In this document: positions 37,187 to 48,714 of the stretch, piece after piece | Position numbering within the stretch: the stretch's first letter is position 1 | Layout of the letters: each line of letters starts with the position of its first letter | NCBI RefSeq assembly: GCF_000182565.1 | Contig: NW_015971555.1 | Span: 310,001 to 374,000 of the forward strand | Direction of reading: 5' to 3' | DNA: 64,000 nucleotides | Source of the DNA: Spizellomyces punctatus DAOM BR117 | Taxonomy: Eukaryota > Chytridiomycota > Chytridiomycetes > Spizellomycetales > Spizellomycetaceae | The notes under the pieces: generated by a model | What the model was told of the DNA's origin: nothing | Database searches by the model: none | What the model saw: the letters and a program-made list of their open reading frames with translations, nothing else | Position numbers and translations under genes: made by a program

Positions 37187-37969
37187 ACGGGGCATCTTGT
37201 CGACGCAAAGGCATCTCCATTTGGTGTTTAGCCAAACGATGAGAATCCAATCAGCAATTGTTCCCTATCTCATGAATTCCTCCTTCCCGGATCTTGCGAA
37301 ACCAAACTGGCAGAGGAACGACATTGCATGGAGTATTAAGTGTACCAACTGCTGGCTCTTCCGGTGGTCATGTAAATTCCAACTTTACTATAAAACAAGA
37401 AGCCTCGTAAACCTCCGTCAAATCGCATGCCCTCGATACTCACCGACAACTTGACCTACTGAAGATCCAAATAAACCTCCTTCAAAATCATGTGGAAGCT
37501 ACATTTACGACTCAGTGAAAGGCAGTTGCGATTGGGCAACTTGCAGACGGGCGCTTCCCAATCAGATAAGTGTTCCGTCCTCTTGAAGCAAATCAGTCGG
37601 AGGTCGGTCTAGTGCTTAGAATCTTAAATCCGATTAGAATGCACTAAAAGCTGCAATTAAACCAAAATAGGAAAGTGGAGGTGGCGTTGTCGCAAGTCAC
37701 CAAGCGATGAACAAACTGGTGCTGGTGCCTGCTTGTGACCCAGTAGGACAGAATCACATTTGAACACATCATTGGCATTTGCAAAAACTACCCATTGAGC
37801 GGTGATTTGGACATGAGCACATGAACACCTCTTAGAACTTTTTCTCTTGTACGTATCGGTTGCACTGGCTAAAGTGTCGAACAAGTAGCCTTCCCGCCCA
37901 CTCTATTACTCAGCGGCAACGTCAAACAGCCTTGCTTTTCCGTGAGATATTCCCAATCTTTCATTCCCG
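37187..37969. other. Intergenic between tRNA-Gln and the Munc13 gene
   Basis: No gene seen; should include the promoter of the gene starting at 37970. Confidence 0.4.
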
Positions 37970-40900
37970 ATGGCCGACACGGGCTATCGTCCAAGGGAGC
38001 CGCCGCGCATTCTGAACAGGAATGCTAATGGCTTCTTTGACCCTGCGGCCGCGGATCCACCACCGGCAACACCTGAAAGTAGTAGGAGCCGAGAAAACGT
38101 TTACCCGTCCGTTGCTGCTCGTATCCCCACATCCAGAAGTAAAAGTAGAACGAGGGATCCCAACAAGTAAGAATGCCTTATTTGTCTTTGTTGAATCTTT
38201 AAAAGCCTTGACCAGAATCCACACTCTCCGCGGGTCACAGTCCCAATTCCCCATTATACAGTCCCAACTCCCCACTCAGCCCAGTGCCCCCGCCTTCCCG
38301 TTACTATCAATCCAGCAGCACTGGCAGTAGTCCGCCCCGTTCTCGTCGACCATCCGAGGATAGCTATGCAAATGGTAACCGGCGACCGCCACCAGAAGGC
38401 GTCGTGTCAGTGTATGAGAACGATCGCGAGCGACGACGGCCATCAGCAGACTCTGGCTCATCACGTTCAAGTCCTAATTCGTCTCGACGTCCCAGCCTCA
38501 GTGGTGACCATCCTCCTCGCAATGGCTCATTGTTGAGATCAGGTAGTGGGGCCAGTATAGGAAGTCGAAGCGGCAGTGATGAGCAGCTGCTCCGCAGCGC
38601 GACGACGAAATCCTCGACCAGAAACTACGGAGAGCGTGAGCGGGATTATGATTCTGGTCCTTCCCGATCTTTTACTACCAGGGAACCATCTTCGCGTGAA
38701 GGAGAGCGCGGCCGAGAGAGGGAGACTGAACGGTCTCGTACACGGGAGAGCCCTCTAAATCGCGCTTCAGAACGTATCCCTGACAAACTAAGTAGACTTG
38801 CAGCAGCACCGTCGAATAGACATACCACGGAACCCGCATCGGCATCAGCATCAGCGAGCTTTGATGATATGCTCAAAGCCTTGGATGACTTACACACCAA
38901 GACCGCAGCGAATCCACCGCGCTCATCCCCTCTACCACCGGAGACCGCGAATGACCGAGGCTCGGATAGACCGAATAGCGGTCGAGCATCTAAAGACTAC
39001 GAGCTAATGACGGCTAGCTTGGACCAGCTGATAGACAACACACGCAAATCCGTGCCTTCATCGGCCACTGGGACACTTGGAAGGGAGGCTGAGCGGAGAG
39101 AACGAGACAGGCAAAGAGCAAAGGAAAAAGAACTTGAAATCCAGCGCGAGAAGGAAAGAGAGAAGGAGTTGGAGAGGGAACGAGAAGTGGACAAGGAACG
39201 GGAGAAAGAAAAGGCGAGGGACCGGATCAGGGAGAAAGAGAGGGAAAAAGAACGTGGAAGGCAGCGTGAGCGCGACGAGATCTTGGTAGCGGAGCAGGCT
39301 GATGCTGAAAAAACCGCCCAAGCGGACAGAATGGAAGCCCGGGAGGTGCAGCGGAAACGCAAAGAGCAGGAACGTATTGAGGCGGAGCGTCGAGACGCCG
39401 ATAGGAGAGAATTGCAAATGATTGCAGAAGCTAGACAGCGAGAAATGGCGGCAGATAGACAAAGGGATGCTACCAGAATCAGGGAACCCGATGGTCGTGC
39501 CGATGAAAGTGTAAGGAACTTTTGAGTTGCTCGCTGCGACCTTTGTACTGATCCTATAAACATTTTCAGATCATCGTACGCGACTATGTTAGTGCGTTGA
39601 TGATGACCCTCCGCGCCGACACGAGTTACCCAAACCCCGATGATTTCGCTACTCCAGACGGTTATGCAATATGGGAGGACACACTGGGCATGAGCTATTC
39701 TGAAGTTCTTTGTGAGCTCCTCAAAGCACGATTCATTGATAAGAAAGGGAAGCAGGAAAAGAAAGAGAAGTCTCAGGAACCAACCGTCATACAGCTTTTC
39801 TTTAAAATTGTCGAAGCCCGCGGACTCGTAGCCAAAGAAGGCCGAAGCCGTGATCCGTACTGTACTATTGAGCATGGCAATATTCCAGATGATGGAACCG
39901 AAGAAGCGCGAAAAGCGGACAAGGAGCGCAAAGACAAGGAGGTTCTGCAGACTGACACCATTAAGGGCACCACGAATCCGAGATGGAACGAGCACGTGAA
40001 TATCCCTGCTAAAGCGCTGACGGATAAGGTGATGGTGTCCGTGTATGATCGTGCAAAGGAGCAGTTCTTGGGTCGCGTCAAGATTCCGTTTAGCGAATTG
40101 ATACCAATAGCGGCCAGGGATGGCTATGTAAAGAAATGGTTCCGACTGACTGGATTGGGCAAGAAGGAGAAGGATAAGTACGTGGGTGGAGAAATTTTGA
40201 TCGAAGCAGCAATCAAAGACGATGGAACCTCAGGGGTATGTGTTCTGCGTAACTGAGCATGTGGTTGCTCTCCTCACCTGTTTCGTGTTCTACCATCACG
40301 TAGCCTAGTGCCAAGCGTCCCAAGCAGGATCCAATTGCTGCTCTGCAATCTGCCATATCTGCAACGGATCTCGACCTTCGCGCCTTATACAGAACCCTCC
40401 TCCGAGCGTGCTTGATTTTGGATATGAACATGCTTGGAAAACAAATCAATGAGAAGACACAGCGTCTACTTTCAGAGGAAAGCAAAGCCCTTTTAACTAT
40501 CCTTGGACGAACGTGGGGATTGAGCGAGGCCTTCATGGTTATGGCGTACCTTCAATTGCTGTTTGAAAAGTACAAAGTGTATGAAATTCCGCAGAGTGCC
40601 CTTCTTGACGCTTTTGAAACCCTAAAGGAAGATCTCAAGAAACGCGGATGGCTGAGCGAATATGAGGTGCAGTTCATTGGTTTATTTGTTTAGGCTCAAA
40701 GTGCTTACTGGCATTATTATTGACTTGTTCAGAGACCCGCCGTCCTTGAGCTTTTGGCGGATATGGACGAATATTACCGAACACAGATCACAAAATACAA
40801 GGAGTTTTTCCCTGAAAATAAGCCTAAGCAAGCTCTCGCTACCACCATTCTTATGCTCCGTATGATCTTCAAGAATCCGCTCTATCGACAGAGTCATCCT

Positions 40901-43499
40901 GATAAACCAGAAAGCTTCCGTGATGAATTGCGCGGTATGCTCACGGAAGCCGCCATCGCCAGATACGAAAAGCTGAAGGAGTTGACTACACCCTTTGACA
41001 CGAATGATTTGGAAGCGGTTATTGAGGGAATCAACAAACTAGCGGAGATGGTATCTGAAGAGATCGAAGCTGATGGAAAATGGTATAGAAAACCATTCGA
41101 AAAGTGAGTATCAATTTGAAAAGCCGTCATCGTTTATAGCACTAACGACGTGATTTAGGGAACTGGATATAGTCCGACTAACGGCGGAAAACTATCTCAA
41201 ATACTTTGTACTGACGTTGGAGAGCGCGTCGGAAGACATGGCGTCTGATGTAGCCGTGAAGTCTGCTAGCAAAAGTGTGTTTGAGTTGTACAAACGGGTC
41301 AGAGTCATGGATGAGCGTTACGCCAAAATGGTTCCTGGGTACGTATCTTACAGGACCTGCGATATGGTGATTTCTTGGCAACGTCCAATATTCACGTTTA
41401 CTGTTTTTATCAGACTCAAACGTATGTCGATGAATGCGGGCTTCAATGTTGAGAGATGGTTTGCCCCGTTCGTGCAAAAATGGCTGGAACACCTCAGCGA
41501 TCGCACATTGGAATGGGTTTCTAACGCTGTGAAGGCGGATAACTTTGAGCCTCTTGCGGACGGTGTGGGACAAGGACAACATCATAGTAGCAGTGTGACA
41601 GATCTCTTTTCTGCTGTATACCAGGAACTGGCCTTTATTAATGATCTCGGGTGGAGTGATCGGGTACAGAATGCTGGCTTTATGCAAGGTTTTGCAAAGG
41701 TATGTTCCGTGGCTCTTCATGGTTCCTATACTACAGGCAACTGAGCCTCGTTCTTTTAAAGTCCGTCAGCAAGGCCATTGAGCAGTACTGCGATGCTATT
41801 GCCTTGGGTGAGATTAAGGCCGACTCAGCAGGAACGGCTTGGCAAGGATTGCTTCAGACAGCAGCTAACGTTGGTGCCATCGGCGGCAAATTTGGAGCAA
41901 ATGGACCTCGCGATATTGCCAACGAGGTAAGAATGTCCAGTGTTTTACGTCAGTCTCCACGGCTGCTACTAATCGGTTAAATGTTTGTCCAGTCCTGTGT
42001 AAAGCTCTGTAATATCGAGTATGCAATGTCCAAGCTCGATGATATGTACAGAGTGATGAACGTACAGGAATTGACCAGTATCATACGACGACATCGGGCT
42101 GCGATGGCTGCAGAGAATGGATCATCAGCGGTCTCATCTGAGGATAACGAGATGACCGTTAAGGGTGCATTCAAGATTCAGTTGTCTTACGCAGAGAACC
42201 TGAAGCCGTGCAACAAGAACGGGCTGGCGAATCCGTACTGTATTGTGAGAGTCCCAGACGGTACTGTTGTCCCTGTCGAGGAACCTCCCAGCATGTCACC
42301 ATCTAGTGTGCGTGCTTCATCCACCAGCTCGTCATCAAGGACAAGTACGGGATCAAGCAGCGCGGGACCGACTGTTTTGAACGGCATTCAATGCGAACTG
42401 GCACGTTCCCGCGCAGTTAGTGACACAATCAACCCAACTTGGGATGAAACATTCCAGGTCATCTTGCCACCGGTGACGAAATTAGAAGTTGCTGTTCTTT
42501 CCAAGAACATGCTCACAGCAGATGAGATTGCTGGTAAAGCTGTTGTGGATCTGTCTCGCGGCACGCGGTTGAGGCGTAAGCTTGGTGATCATCAAACGCA
42601 TGATGTATATGTCGAAATGGAGCCACAAGGTCGTGTGCTCGTGCGGTTTACGATGGAGGGCGCGGACGAGGACGTTGATTTCTGGTTTAGGAGGAGCAAA
42701 GAGAAGTTGGGGAGAACCAGGGATGATTTTGTCAGAGCTTTGACTGGAAAGGTGAGCATTGTCCACAAGGGCGACAAACAGGCGTTGAAAAATTCTGACA
42801 AAGTACTTTTACCAGATCATCCCCTACGCAAGAGAAGAGATTTTGAAGATTATCAAATCTCACGAAGCTGCGCCTTTACCTTCCAAATCCTTCTTCTCGT
42901 CCCTCACCACTGCTGTTCAGTATTCTGACAAGACAGCATCCGGTGCATCGATTGACGAGCGCGTCAGTGTCCAAGACGCGGACGCGGCGCTGGAACCTCT
43001 CACAGAGTACCTGAACAAAAACCTCGGTACTTTGGCCGACTATCTCTCGGAGCGCATGGCACAAGAAGTCATCCGACGCTGTTGGGATGAGGTCGTATCC
43101 ATCATTGAATGGTCACTTATCCCTCCACTGTACGGCCCTATTGAGCGGGACCGTCGCGTCCTTAATAGACGTCAAACTAGTATGGCCACATCCATCCTCC
43201 GCATCCTCAAAGAATTCTTTTACGCCGACGGTCAAGGTGTACCCCTTCGTATGCTGGAAACCCGTAAGCACAAATACCTAGAGTCTCTCTTAGACCAGTA
43301 CCACGCCGACATAGGACGGCTGAAACGGGAATATGAGTTGGACTTGTTAAAAGGACGCGACCGAGAAGTCATCCTACGATTGGTCCGAGTCAAGGTTGAG
43401 AAGGAATTAGATGGCACTAGTGCGAATGAAGAGCGGGAAGAGGGCCGCAAGTGGATTGAAACGCAGCTGGCAAGACGGAAGGAATTGGTTAGACGATGA
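37970..43499 (+). CDS. Munc13/UNC13-like C2 and MUN-domain protein
   Basis: Ten exons: 37970..38166, 38241..39510, 39570..40235, 40304..40666, 40733..41103, 41159..41338, 41414..41699, 41762..41926, 41993..42751, 42816..43499, joining to 1646 residues. The disordered N-terminus is rich in Pro/Ser/Arg, then a Lys/Glu/Arg helix (about 350-470). First C2 near 580-700 (KIVEARGLVAKEGRSRDPYC ... TTNPRWNEHVNIP); MUN/MHD1 region (LRALYRTLLRACLILDMNML ...); second C2 near 1220-1360 (NGLANPYCIVRVPDG ... DTINPTWDETFQVI), with a Ser-rich insert; MHD2-like end (LADYLSERMAQEVIRRCWDEV). Munc13-type proteins tether vesicles and open syntaxin; fungal members such as fission yeast Git1 also affect glucose/cAMP signalling. 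Two in-frame acceptors (ending 38240 and 38261) are possible for exon 2. Confidence 0.92.
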
Positions 43500-43791
43500 T
43501 GATGTGCGTGTTGTGAATGGGCAGGAGGGATTTTTGTAATTTTTGTCTTTTTTTTCGTCGCATGTTCTATGTAGTAGTAGTAAGGGCTGGGCCGATTGTA
43601 TTGGATCCAGAATTTATTAGGAGATTCTTATGGTCTACTGTAGCGGTTTATATGTGCTCATTTTATATGGAGCAGTTTTATCATTTTACGATATTCAGTG
43701 GTTGAACTTAGCAATTATCGATTTGGTTGTAGGCCGCAAGCCTTGGTTCTATATAGAAGCATGAATTTTTACCCCTGCAGGGGAAATTACT

Positions 43792-43863
43792 GGTTCCATG
43801 GTGTAGCGGTCAGCACTCAGGACTCTGAATCCTGCGACCCGAGTTCGATTCTCGGTGGGACCT
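43792..43863 (+). tRNA. tRNA-Gln (CTG), second copy
   Basis: 72 nt, identical to the copy at 37115-37186 except for C instead of T in the D loop (GCGGTCAGCA). Followed by an eight-T run near 43886 as Pol III terminator. The two copies face away from each other across the Munc13 gene. Confidence 0.95.
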
Positions 43864-44191
43864 TTGGTATGTTGTGCGCCGTATTTTTTTTGAATGCCTA
43901 AAAGTGATATTCCTCGTTCAGTTTGCCAACGACTTGCGTTTTGTATTGATCCTCCTTGCCTACATTGTGTATAGTGCTAGGGAGCTGGATTGAGCCAGCT
44001 TCGTAGCGTTTGCAAAGGGTGTCGAAGAAAGCCGCGACACGGAGTTACTGCGCTCCCAATTTTCGTGGAGTTTTGAAAGACCCAGTGCGCAGTAGGCAAA
44101 CAGCTTGTTCAACATCATTGCCTTCCACCCAGAGGGAAATCCCCTCTGGTACACCTCCCGCCTCTTTTCCTAGAGCATTCCTTTTAGAGTC

Positions 44192-46651
44192 ATGTCAGAA
44201 CCAGCAGAGCAACTAGAGCAGCTGCTCCCCACACCAGCACAAACACCCGTGGGGTCCCCAAATCGACTAGCCAGAGGCGCACAACAACCTTTGGATTCAA
44301 ACAGAGTATCACTCTATTGCACTTGGTGCTTGCGCATAGCAGTTGTGCTTACTTTTGGGAGCTTGTTAGTACGGTTATTTCAAGTTGGGTTTGGCAAGTA
44401 CTCACTGCTGCTTGGTACATGCGTCGGTTGTTATGGCCTTCGAACTCATTCTTTTGACAATGCAGTTGGTAGATATCGAGGCTCGTGCGACCCAGCGTTG
44501 GCCGACGGTCATTGGGAAGGATCGCCATCACCTAAAGCAACATGGCTCCCCAATTCATGTTACCTGCATCCGTATACTCGAAAAGAAACCACCACATGCC
44601 TTGCGAATTCACGAGTCGTCTTTGCGGGTGACTCGACGGCTCGGGATGTGTTCAATGCTTTGCGAGAGAAGATTGGGGCTGATATAGAACAACCTGACAA
44701 GCACGCGGATGTGTTTGTTAAAACCAAGGAAAATATCGAAATGCAGTTTTACTGGGACCCTTTTTGGAACCGGACCGATGTGTTGAGCAAAGAGCAGCAT
44801 TATGGTGGACGCAACGAAGGTGGATACGAGCATGTGAATGCCTTGATGGTTTTCTCGGCTGGACACTGGTTCATGAAGCATATGGGAGAAAGTGGGTACG
44901 GCCAATTTGGACACGCTTTGGACGAAATCTTGGATATGGTGGCGTCCCGGGGACATGAAAAAGGAGCCATTGCGGACATGGTTGTCGTGCGACCTGTGAA
45001 TCCCGTCATTCCCGCTAAACTGATTCCAACTCGGCGAGCGATCTCAAGGAGCAAGGTGGATGCTTACAATGCCTATCTACGGAAAGTGATTGGACAACCA
45101 CGGGTGATCGAGGATATACATGTCCCGGAGTACGTGGAAGCGCTATACAGGACAGCGGCACAGCATACCGCGGATGGACTACATTATGATAAGAGGGTGC
45201 TGTTGAGCGAGGTGGAAATGTATCTTAATAGGCGATGCAATCCCATTTTGTTTGCCAAAAGCCCGGCGGGGAAGGCGACGTGCTGTGTAAACTACGCCAG
45301 CATTGGACGGAGGCAATGGGCCACTGTTTTGGGCCTCGGCTTTGTGGGGTGTTTAGGATGGGCTTGGCGCTCCTTTGGGTCAGCGAGTCAGGGAGATCGG
45401 TCCCGTTTGAAAAGACTGATGGAGGTGGGCTTACCAAGTGTGGATCTGTCCAAGGATTTGGCAATCCTGGCGTTGGGTCTCCTATACATGCTCATCGTCG
45501 ACCGAACCGCCTATCTCCCCAAAATCAACAAATTCTTTTCCATGCCCGCCTTTACGTTCCTCACCCTCCTCTACCTCGTCCCTGGATTCCTTTCTCTCAC
45601 ACCCCGAAAGGACACAACCTTCCTCTCCCGCTATCAAACCGATGAGTGGAAAGGGTGGATGCAACTCGCTATCCTCATCTACCACTACACAGGCGCGAGT
45701 TCGCAACCCGTTATTTACGCCTTTATCCGGTGCTGCGTAGCTGGATATCTCTTTATGACCGGATACGGTCACTTTATCTATTTTTACACCAAAGCAGAGT
45801 TTGGAATTAAACGGGTTGTTAATGTCATCTTGCGATTGAATCTATTGAGCGCATTAATGGCGTATACGATGGACAAGGACGTTTTATTTTATTACTTTGG
45901 ACCAATGGTGTCGGTGTGGTTTGGTGTTGTCTACCTTACGATGAGGATTGGACGGGCATGGAACAATCGTCCCGGGTTTGTCCTGGGCAAGATTTGCGCA
46001 TCCGGCGTGCTGTGTGCGATTTTGATGCAGGAATGGTTTTTTCAACCTTTCTTTAGTGTTCTTGGTGCCGCAACGGGTGTCGAGTGGGACGCGCGGGAGA
46101 GCGTGTTCCGTTTGGCCTTGGATCGGTGGATTGTCTTTGTGGGGATGGGTGTGGGTTTATGTGTTCGTTATTTTAAAAGTGGTGCCGTGGACGTGGCGAG
46201 GTACCGGACACATGCCATCTGGATATCTGTTGCTGCTCTGGCCGCCTACACCCTATTTGTCGCTTTCCTTCAGTCGAAATTCGTCTATAACAGCTACCAC
46301 CCTTACGTGTCCCCTATCCCCGTGGTAGCTTACACGATCCTCCGAAACAGCCCCATCCTTGCTTTGAGAACCAGTGCCTTTTTTGAATGGATCGGCAAGT
46401 TCTCGCTCGAACTCTTTTTGGTTCAGTACCATGTTTGGTTGGGGGTGGATACAAAGGGACTTGTGGGACTTGGATGGGGTGGGAAATGGACAGGGTTCCT
46501 TGTTCTGGGGGTGGTGTTTTTTGGGGTAGCATACACTTTGGAGGGGATTTCTGGGAGGCTGGTCAAGGCTTTGGCGACGGGAAACTGGACAAGCGCTTTG
46601 GGGAGAACCGCGCTGGCATTGGGGGTTATGATTTTGATGAACTGGACTTGA
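44192..46651 (+). CDS. CAS1/CASD1-like polysaccharide O-acetyltransferase
   Basis: Golgi-type enzyme that moves acetyl groups onto sugars (fungal Cas1p acts on capsule glucuronoxylomannan, human CASD1 on sialic acid). One N-terminal membrane segment (IAVVLTFGSLLVRLF), then a lumenal SGNH-type catalytic domain with VVFAGDSTARDVF holding the Ser nucleophile and HTADGLHYD holding the Asp/His pair. About ten further membrane segments follow (from ATVLGLGFVGCLGWAW onward), with the conserved EWKGWMQLAILIYHYTGAS and FLFMTGYGH-like motifs. The frame is open throughout (819 codons). However, 44398..44472 has GT..AG ends, is 75 nt (three-fold) and interrupts the conserved FGKY/RGSCDPALADGHW join, so a spliced 794-residue protein is likely. 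The dispersed repeat copy B begins about 40 bp after the stop. Confidence 0.9.
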   Translation: MSEPAEQLEQLLPTPAQTPVGSPNRLARGAQQPLDSNRVSLYCTWCLRIAVVLTFGSLLVRLFQVGFGKYSLLLGTCVGCYGLRTHSFDNAVGRYRGSCDPALADGHWEGSPSPKATWLPNSCYLHPYTRKETTTCLANSRVVFAGDSTARDVFNALREKIGADIEQPDKHADVFVKTKENIEMQFYWDPFWNRTDVLSKEQHYGGRNEGGYEHVNALMVFSAGHWFMKHMGESGYGQFGHALDEILDMVASRGHEKGAIADMVVVRPVNPVIPAKLIPTRRAISRSKVDAYNAYLRKVIGQPRVIEDIHVPEYVEALYRTAAQHTADGLHYDKRVLLSEVEMYLNRRCNPILFAKSPAGKATCCVNYASIGRRQWATVLGLGFVGCLGWAWRSFGSASQGDRSRLKRLMEVGLPSVDLSKDLAILALGLLYMLIVDRTAYLPKINKFFSMPAFTFLTLLYLVPGFLSLTPRKDTTFLSRYQTDEWKGWMQLAILIYHYTGASSQPVIYAFIRCCVAGYLFMTGYGHFIYFYTKAEFGIKRVVNVILRLNLLSALMAYTMDKDVLFYYFGPMVSVWFGVVYLTMRIGRAWNNRPGFVLGKICASGVLCAILMQEWFFQPFFSVLGAATGVEWDARESVFRLALDRWIVFVGMGVGLCVRYFKSGAVDVARYRTHAIWISVAALAAYTLFVAFLQSKFVYNSYHPYVSPIPVVAYTILRNSPILALRTSAFFEWIGKFSLELFLVQYHVWLGVDTKGLVGLGWGGKWTGFLVLGVVFFGVAYTLEGISGRLVKALATGNWTSALGRTALALGVMILMNWT

Positions 46652-46692
46652 TGAATGTTGCGTAGACTAGATATGGGATTGTAGCTTAATTT

Positions 46693-47168
46693 AGTGTAGA
46701 GGTGACAGAAACTGGCACTAGCTACTACACCAGGGGATAGACTGGCGACAACCCGGTTCGGAAAAGCCAAGTAATTCCCTCCTTACAACCAACCAACTAC
46801 TACTAGGCCCAATGACACATGCAATACATAATGGTTGTTCTAACCGGGTAACTAAGCCCACCACACGAGAGAAATCCTACTAAGCCCTTGATTCCGAAAT
46901 TCTTTAGTCGGAGGATGTTCAGATACTAAGGTAGATCAGAATTAGACTGGGAATACACATGGGAAAATACAAAGATAATGCATACCTGCAATCGTTGCAG
47001 CATAGTAGTAGCAGCATTTACAAGGGGTTATGTTGTATTTGTCAGGAGGGCGAGGTCCTCGGCACCAGAGTGGCATTCTCATGGTGGACTGAGATGTGTT
47101 GGGCAGATGCTTGTGTCGAGGGATAAAGAAACAAGAGGGAAGAGGGACAAGGGGGGGTTTATATAGAA
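46693..47168 (-). repeat. Dispersed repeat, copy B (inverted relative to copy A)
   Basis: Read on the minus strand this matches 2549-3150: TATATAAA at 47158-47165, pyrimidine-rich leader, AAGCATCTGC, ATG at 47080-47082, TGCCGAGGACCTCG, TACTATGCTGC, GTATG donor, AG/TCT acceptor, CTGAACATCCTCC, GGTTAGAACAACC, TTTTCCGAACCGGG, CTGGTGTAGTAGCTAGTGCC and AGTTTCTGTCAC. The 5' leader is shorter than in copy A, lacking its tandem repeat. Sequence differences are scattered, so this is an old or fast-evolving pair rather than a recent duplication. Confidence 0.75.
46942..47082 (-). CDS. Short ORF in repeat copy B
   Basis: Starts MRMPLWCRGPRPPDKYN, parallel to the copy A product, and reaches the conserved YYYAAT run before the intron donor (exon 1 46986..47082). 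If spliced to the matching acceptor (exon 2 from 46946) it stops after one further codon, giving 33 residues. Translation is unproven. Confidence 0.25.
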   Translation of the reverse strand: MRMPLWCRGPRPPDKYNITPCKCCYYYAATIAGMHYLCIFPCVFPV

Positions 47169-47550
47169 AACTGAGTGGATATATTGAGTCATGGGAGCGT
47201 CATGCAGGTGGCAACTGCAGAATATTCCTCTCATAGATGGCTGCAAGGGATAGTAATTGCACCATTCATGGCTGCACATATTGGACCCATTTTTCATGAT
47301 GGAGCATCTCTGTGGGCATAGTTCATTTACCTAAATCGAGGGAGGCATCTTGCATTTCATCTCATTCGATCCAGATAGATGCAGTCTGTCACAGTCTTTT
47401 ACACACACGATGTATTTACGAACTGGACATTTACTGATTAATAAGTAACTGAGATGAAATTGATCATGGCCCCAAAGGGCCGAAATCAATCTTAATGATA
47501 CCAGATCCGATGCAAACGATATCACAATCCATCTTCAACAGATTTTCAAC
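47169..47550. other. Intergenic between repeat copy B and the enkurin gene
   Basis: Nothing recognisable apart from the promoter region expected for the gene at 47551. Confidence 0.4.
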
Positions 47551-48454
47551 ATGCTCCGCACACACCCGCCTCAGGATATTGTCGTCACCTACGGTCCGGG
47601 CCACTTGAACTCCAAATATATACCAGATGATCCTCAGCACGAATCAGTCTATCGAATGGTTCAAGAAGATATCCCTGAACCACTCTTCAAGTCCAAATAT
47701 AATGGAAAGATTTTGAAGTCCGCTGGTATGTTAGGACTTTGTGGGTAACATATTTGTGATCGCTAAAGATTTGAGATATAGAATCGTTTCCGCGACTGGC
47801 AACGGACAGTGGGGAATGTCCGAATGTGCCTAAAACGGTGCCGGTGACCTCCACCGGTTTGTACATTACACCTGGCAGCAAAAGTGGACTAAATGAGAGG
47901 CAGAAACCTGTGGGTAGCCCTGGGACGAATGCGGTTAAGAGTGAGAGTCATTCGAGGTTTTGGCCAAGTTCGTGATGTTATATCTTTACGATTTTGTACA
48001 TAGAATCTAAGATCCCGACCCGCACCCTCGATCGCAGCACGCCCACAAACCCAAACCCACGCAGCGCCCCCGCAAACTCAAACCCACGCAGCATCTCGGC
48101 GAACACAACTCCACGCCGGACACCCATCCAAAATAAAGCACGCACAACACCACCCCGCAAAACACCTCTCCAATCTCGTACTCCAATCAAATCACTTCCC
48201 AAAAAGCCACCCACTCCACCACCCGCCTCTCCACTGGAGCTCTTGAAAAGACGACACAAGAAGCTCGAAGGATTGTATATGAAGCTGCCCATTGCGAGCG
48301 ATGTGCCCTCTGCGATCCGGAGGTTCGTATCTGTTAGCATTTCAGCCTATCCCTAACCCCAAATCTAATTCTAAATTGATATAGGAAAGTGGGGTTGGAA
48401 AAGGAGCTTGAGGAGCTTGAACGAGAGATCGCGAGATTGAACATGGTGCAGTGA
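47551..48454 (+). CDS. Enkurin-domain protein (flagellar)
   Basis: Exons 47551..47725, 47782..47967, 48004..48322 and 48385..48454 join to 249 residues. N-terminus HESVYRMVQEDIPEPLFKSK parallels the ESxYNLIP start of enkurin. The basic middle is rich in Thr/Pro repeats (TPTNPNPRSAPANSNPRS). The end is the enkurin signature: LLKRRHKKLEGLYMKLPIAS, then DVPSAIRRKVGLEKELEELE and REIARLNMVQ. In animals and algae enkurin (FAP106) sits inside axonemal doublet microtubules, so this gene supports a flagellated zoospore. The exon 2 donor is GTTCGT, chosen because it keeps frame. Confidence 0.7.
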
Positions 48455-48714
48455 TTGGAACGGTTCCCTTGGACGTGATCAAGGTTCGGCGTGTTTGCTC
48501 ACATGTGGGCGTTGTACGTTCCGTGAAGTCGTGACAGGCTTGGGTCCGGAACAAGATGACAATAGTAAATAATAATCATTTTATTTATCGTCGTCATTCC
48601 CTCTAAGATAAAATGTATGCAACATGCATTCTATTGTAAATATGGATGTTCGGTGTCATTCTGTCAATTAGTGCATATATGCAATAATCTGGACGTTATT
48701 CTATCCTCTATTCT

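Noticed and set aside
38997-39995. Long minus-strand frame over the Munc13 gene
   Set aside because: Mirror of the Arg/Glu/Lys-rich coding stretch, giving a Ser/Phe/Leu-rich shadow without motifs.
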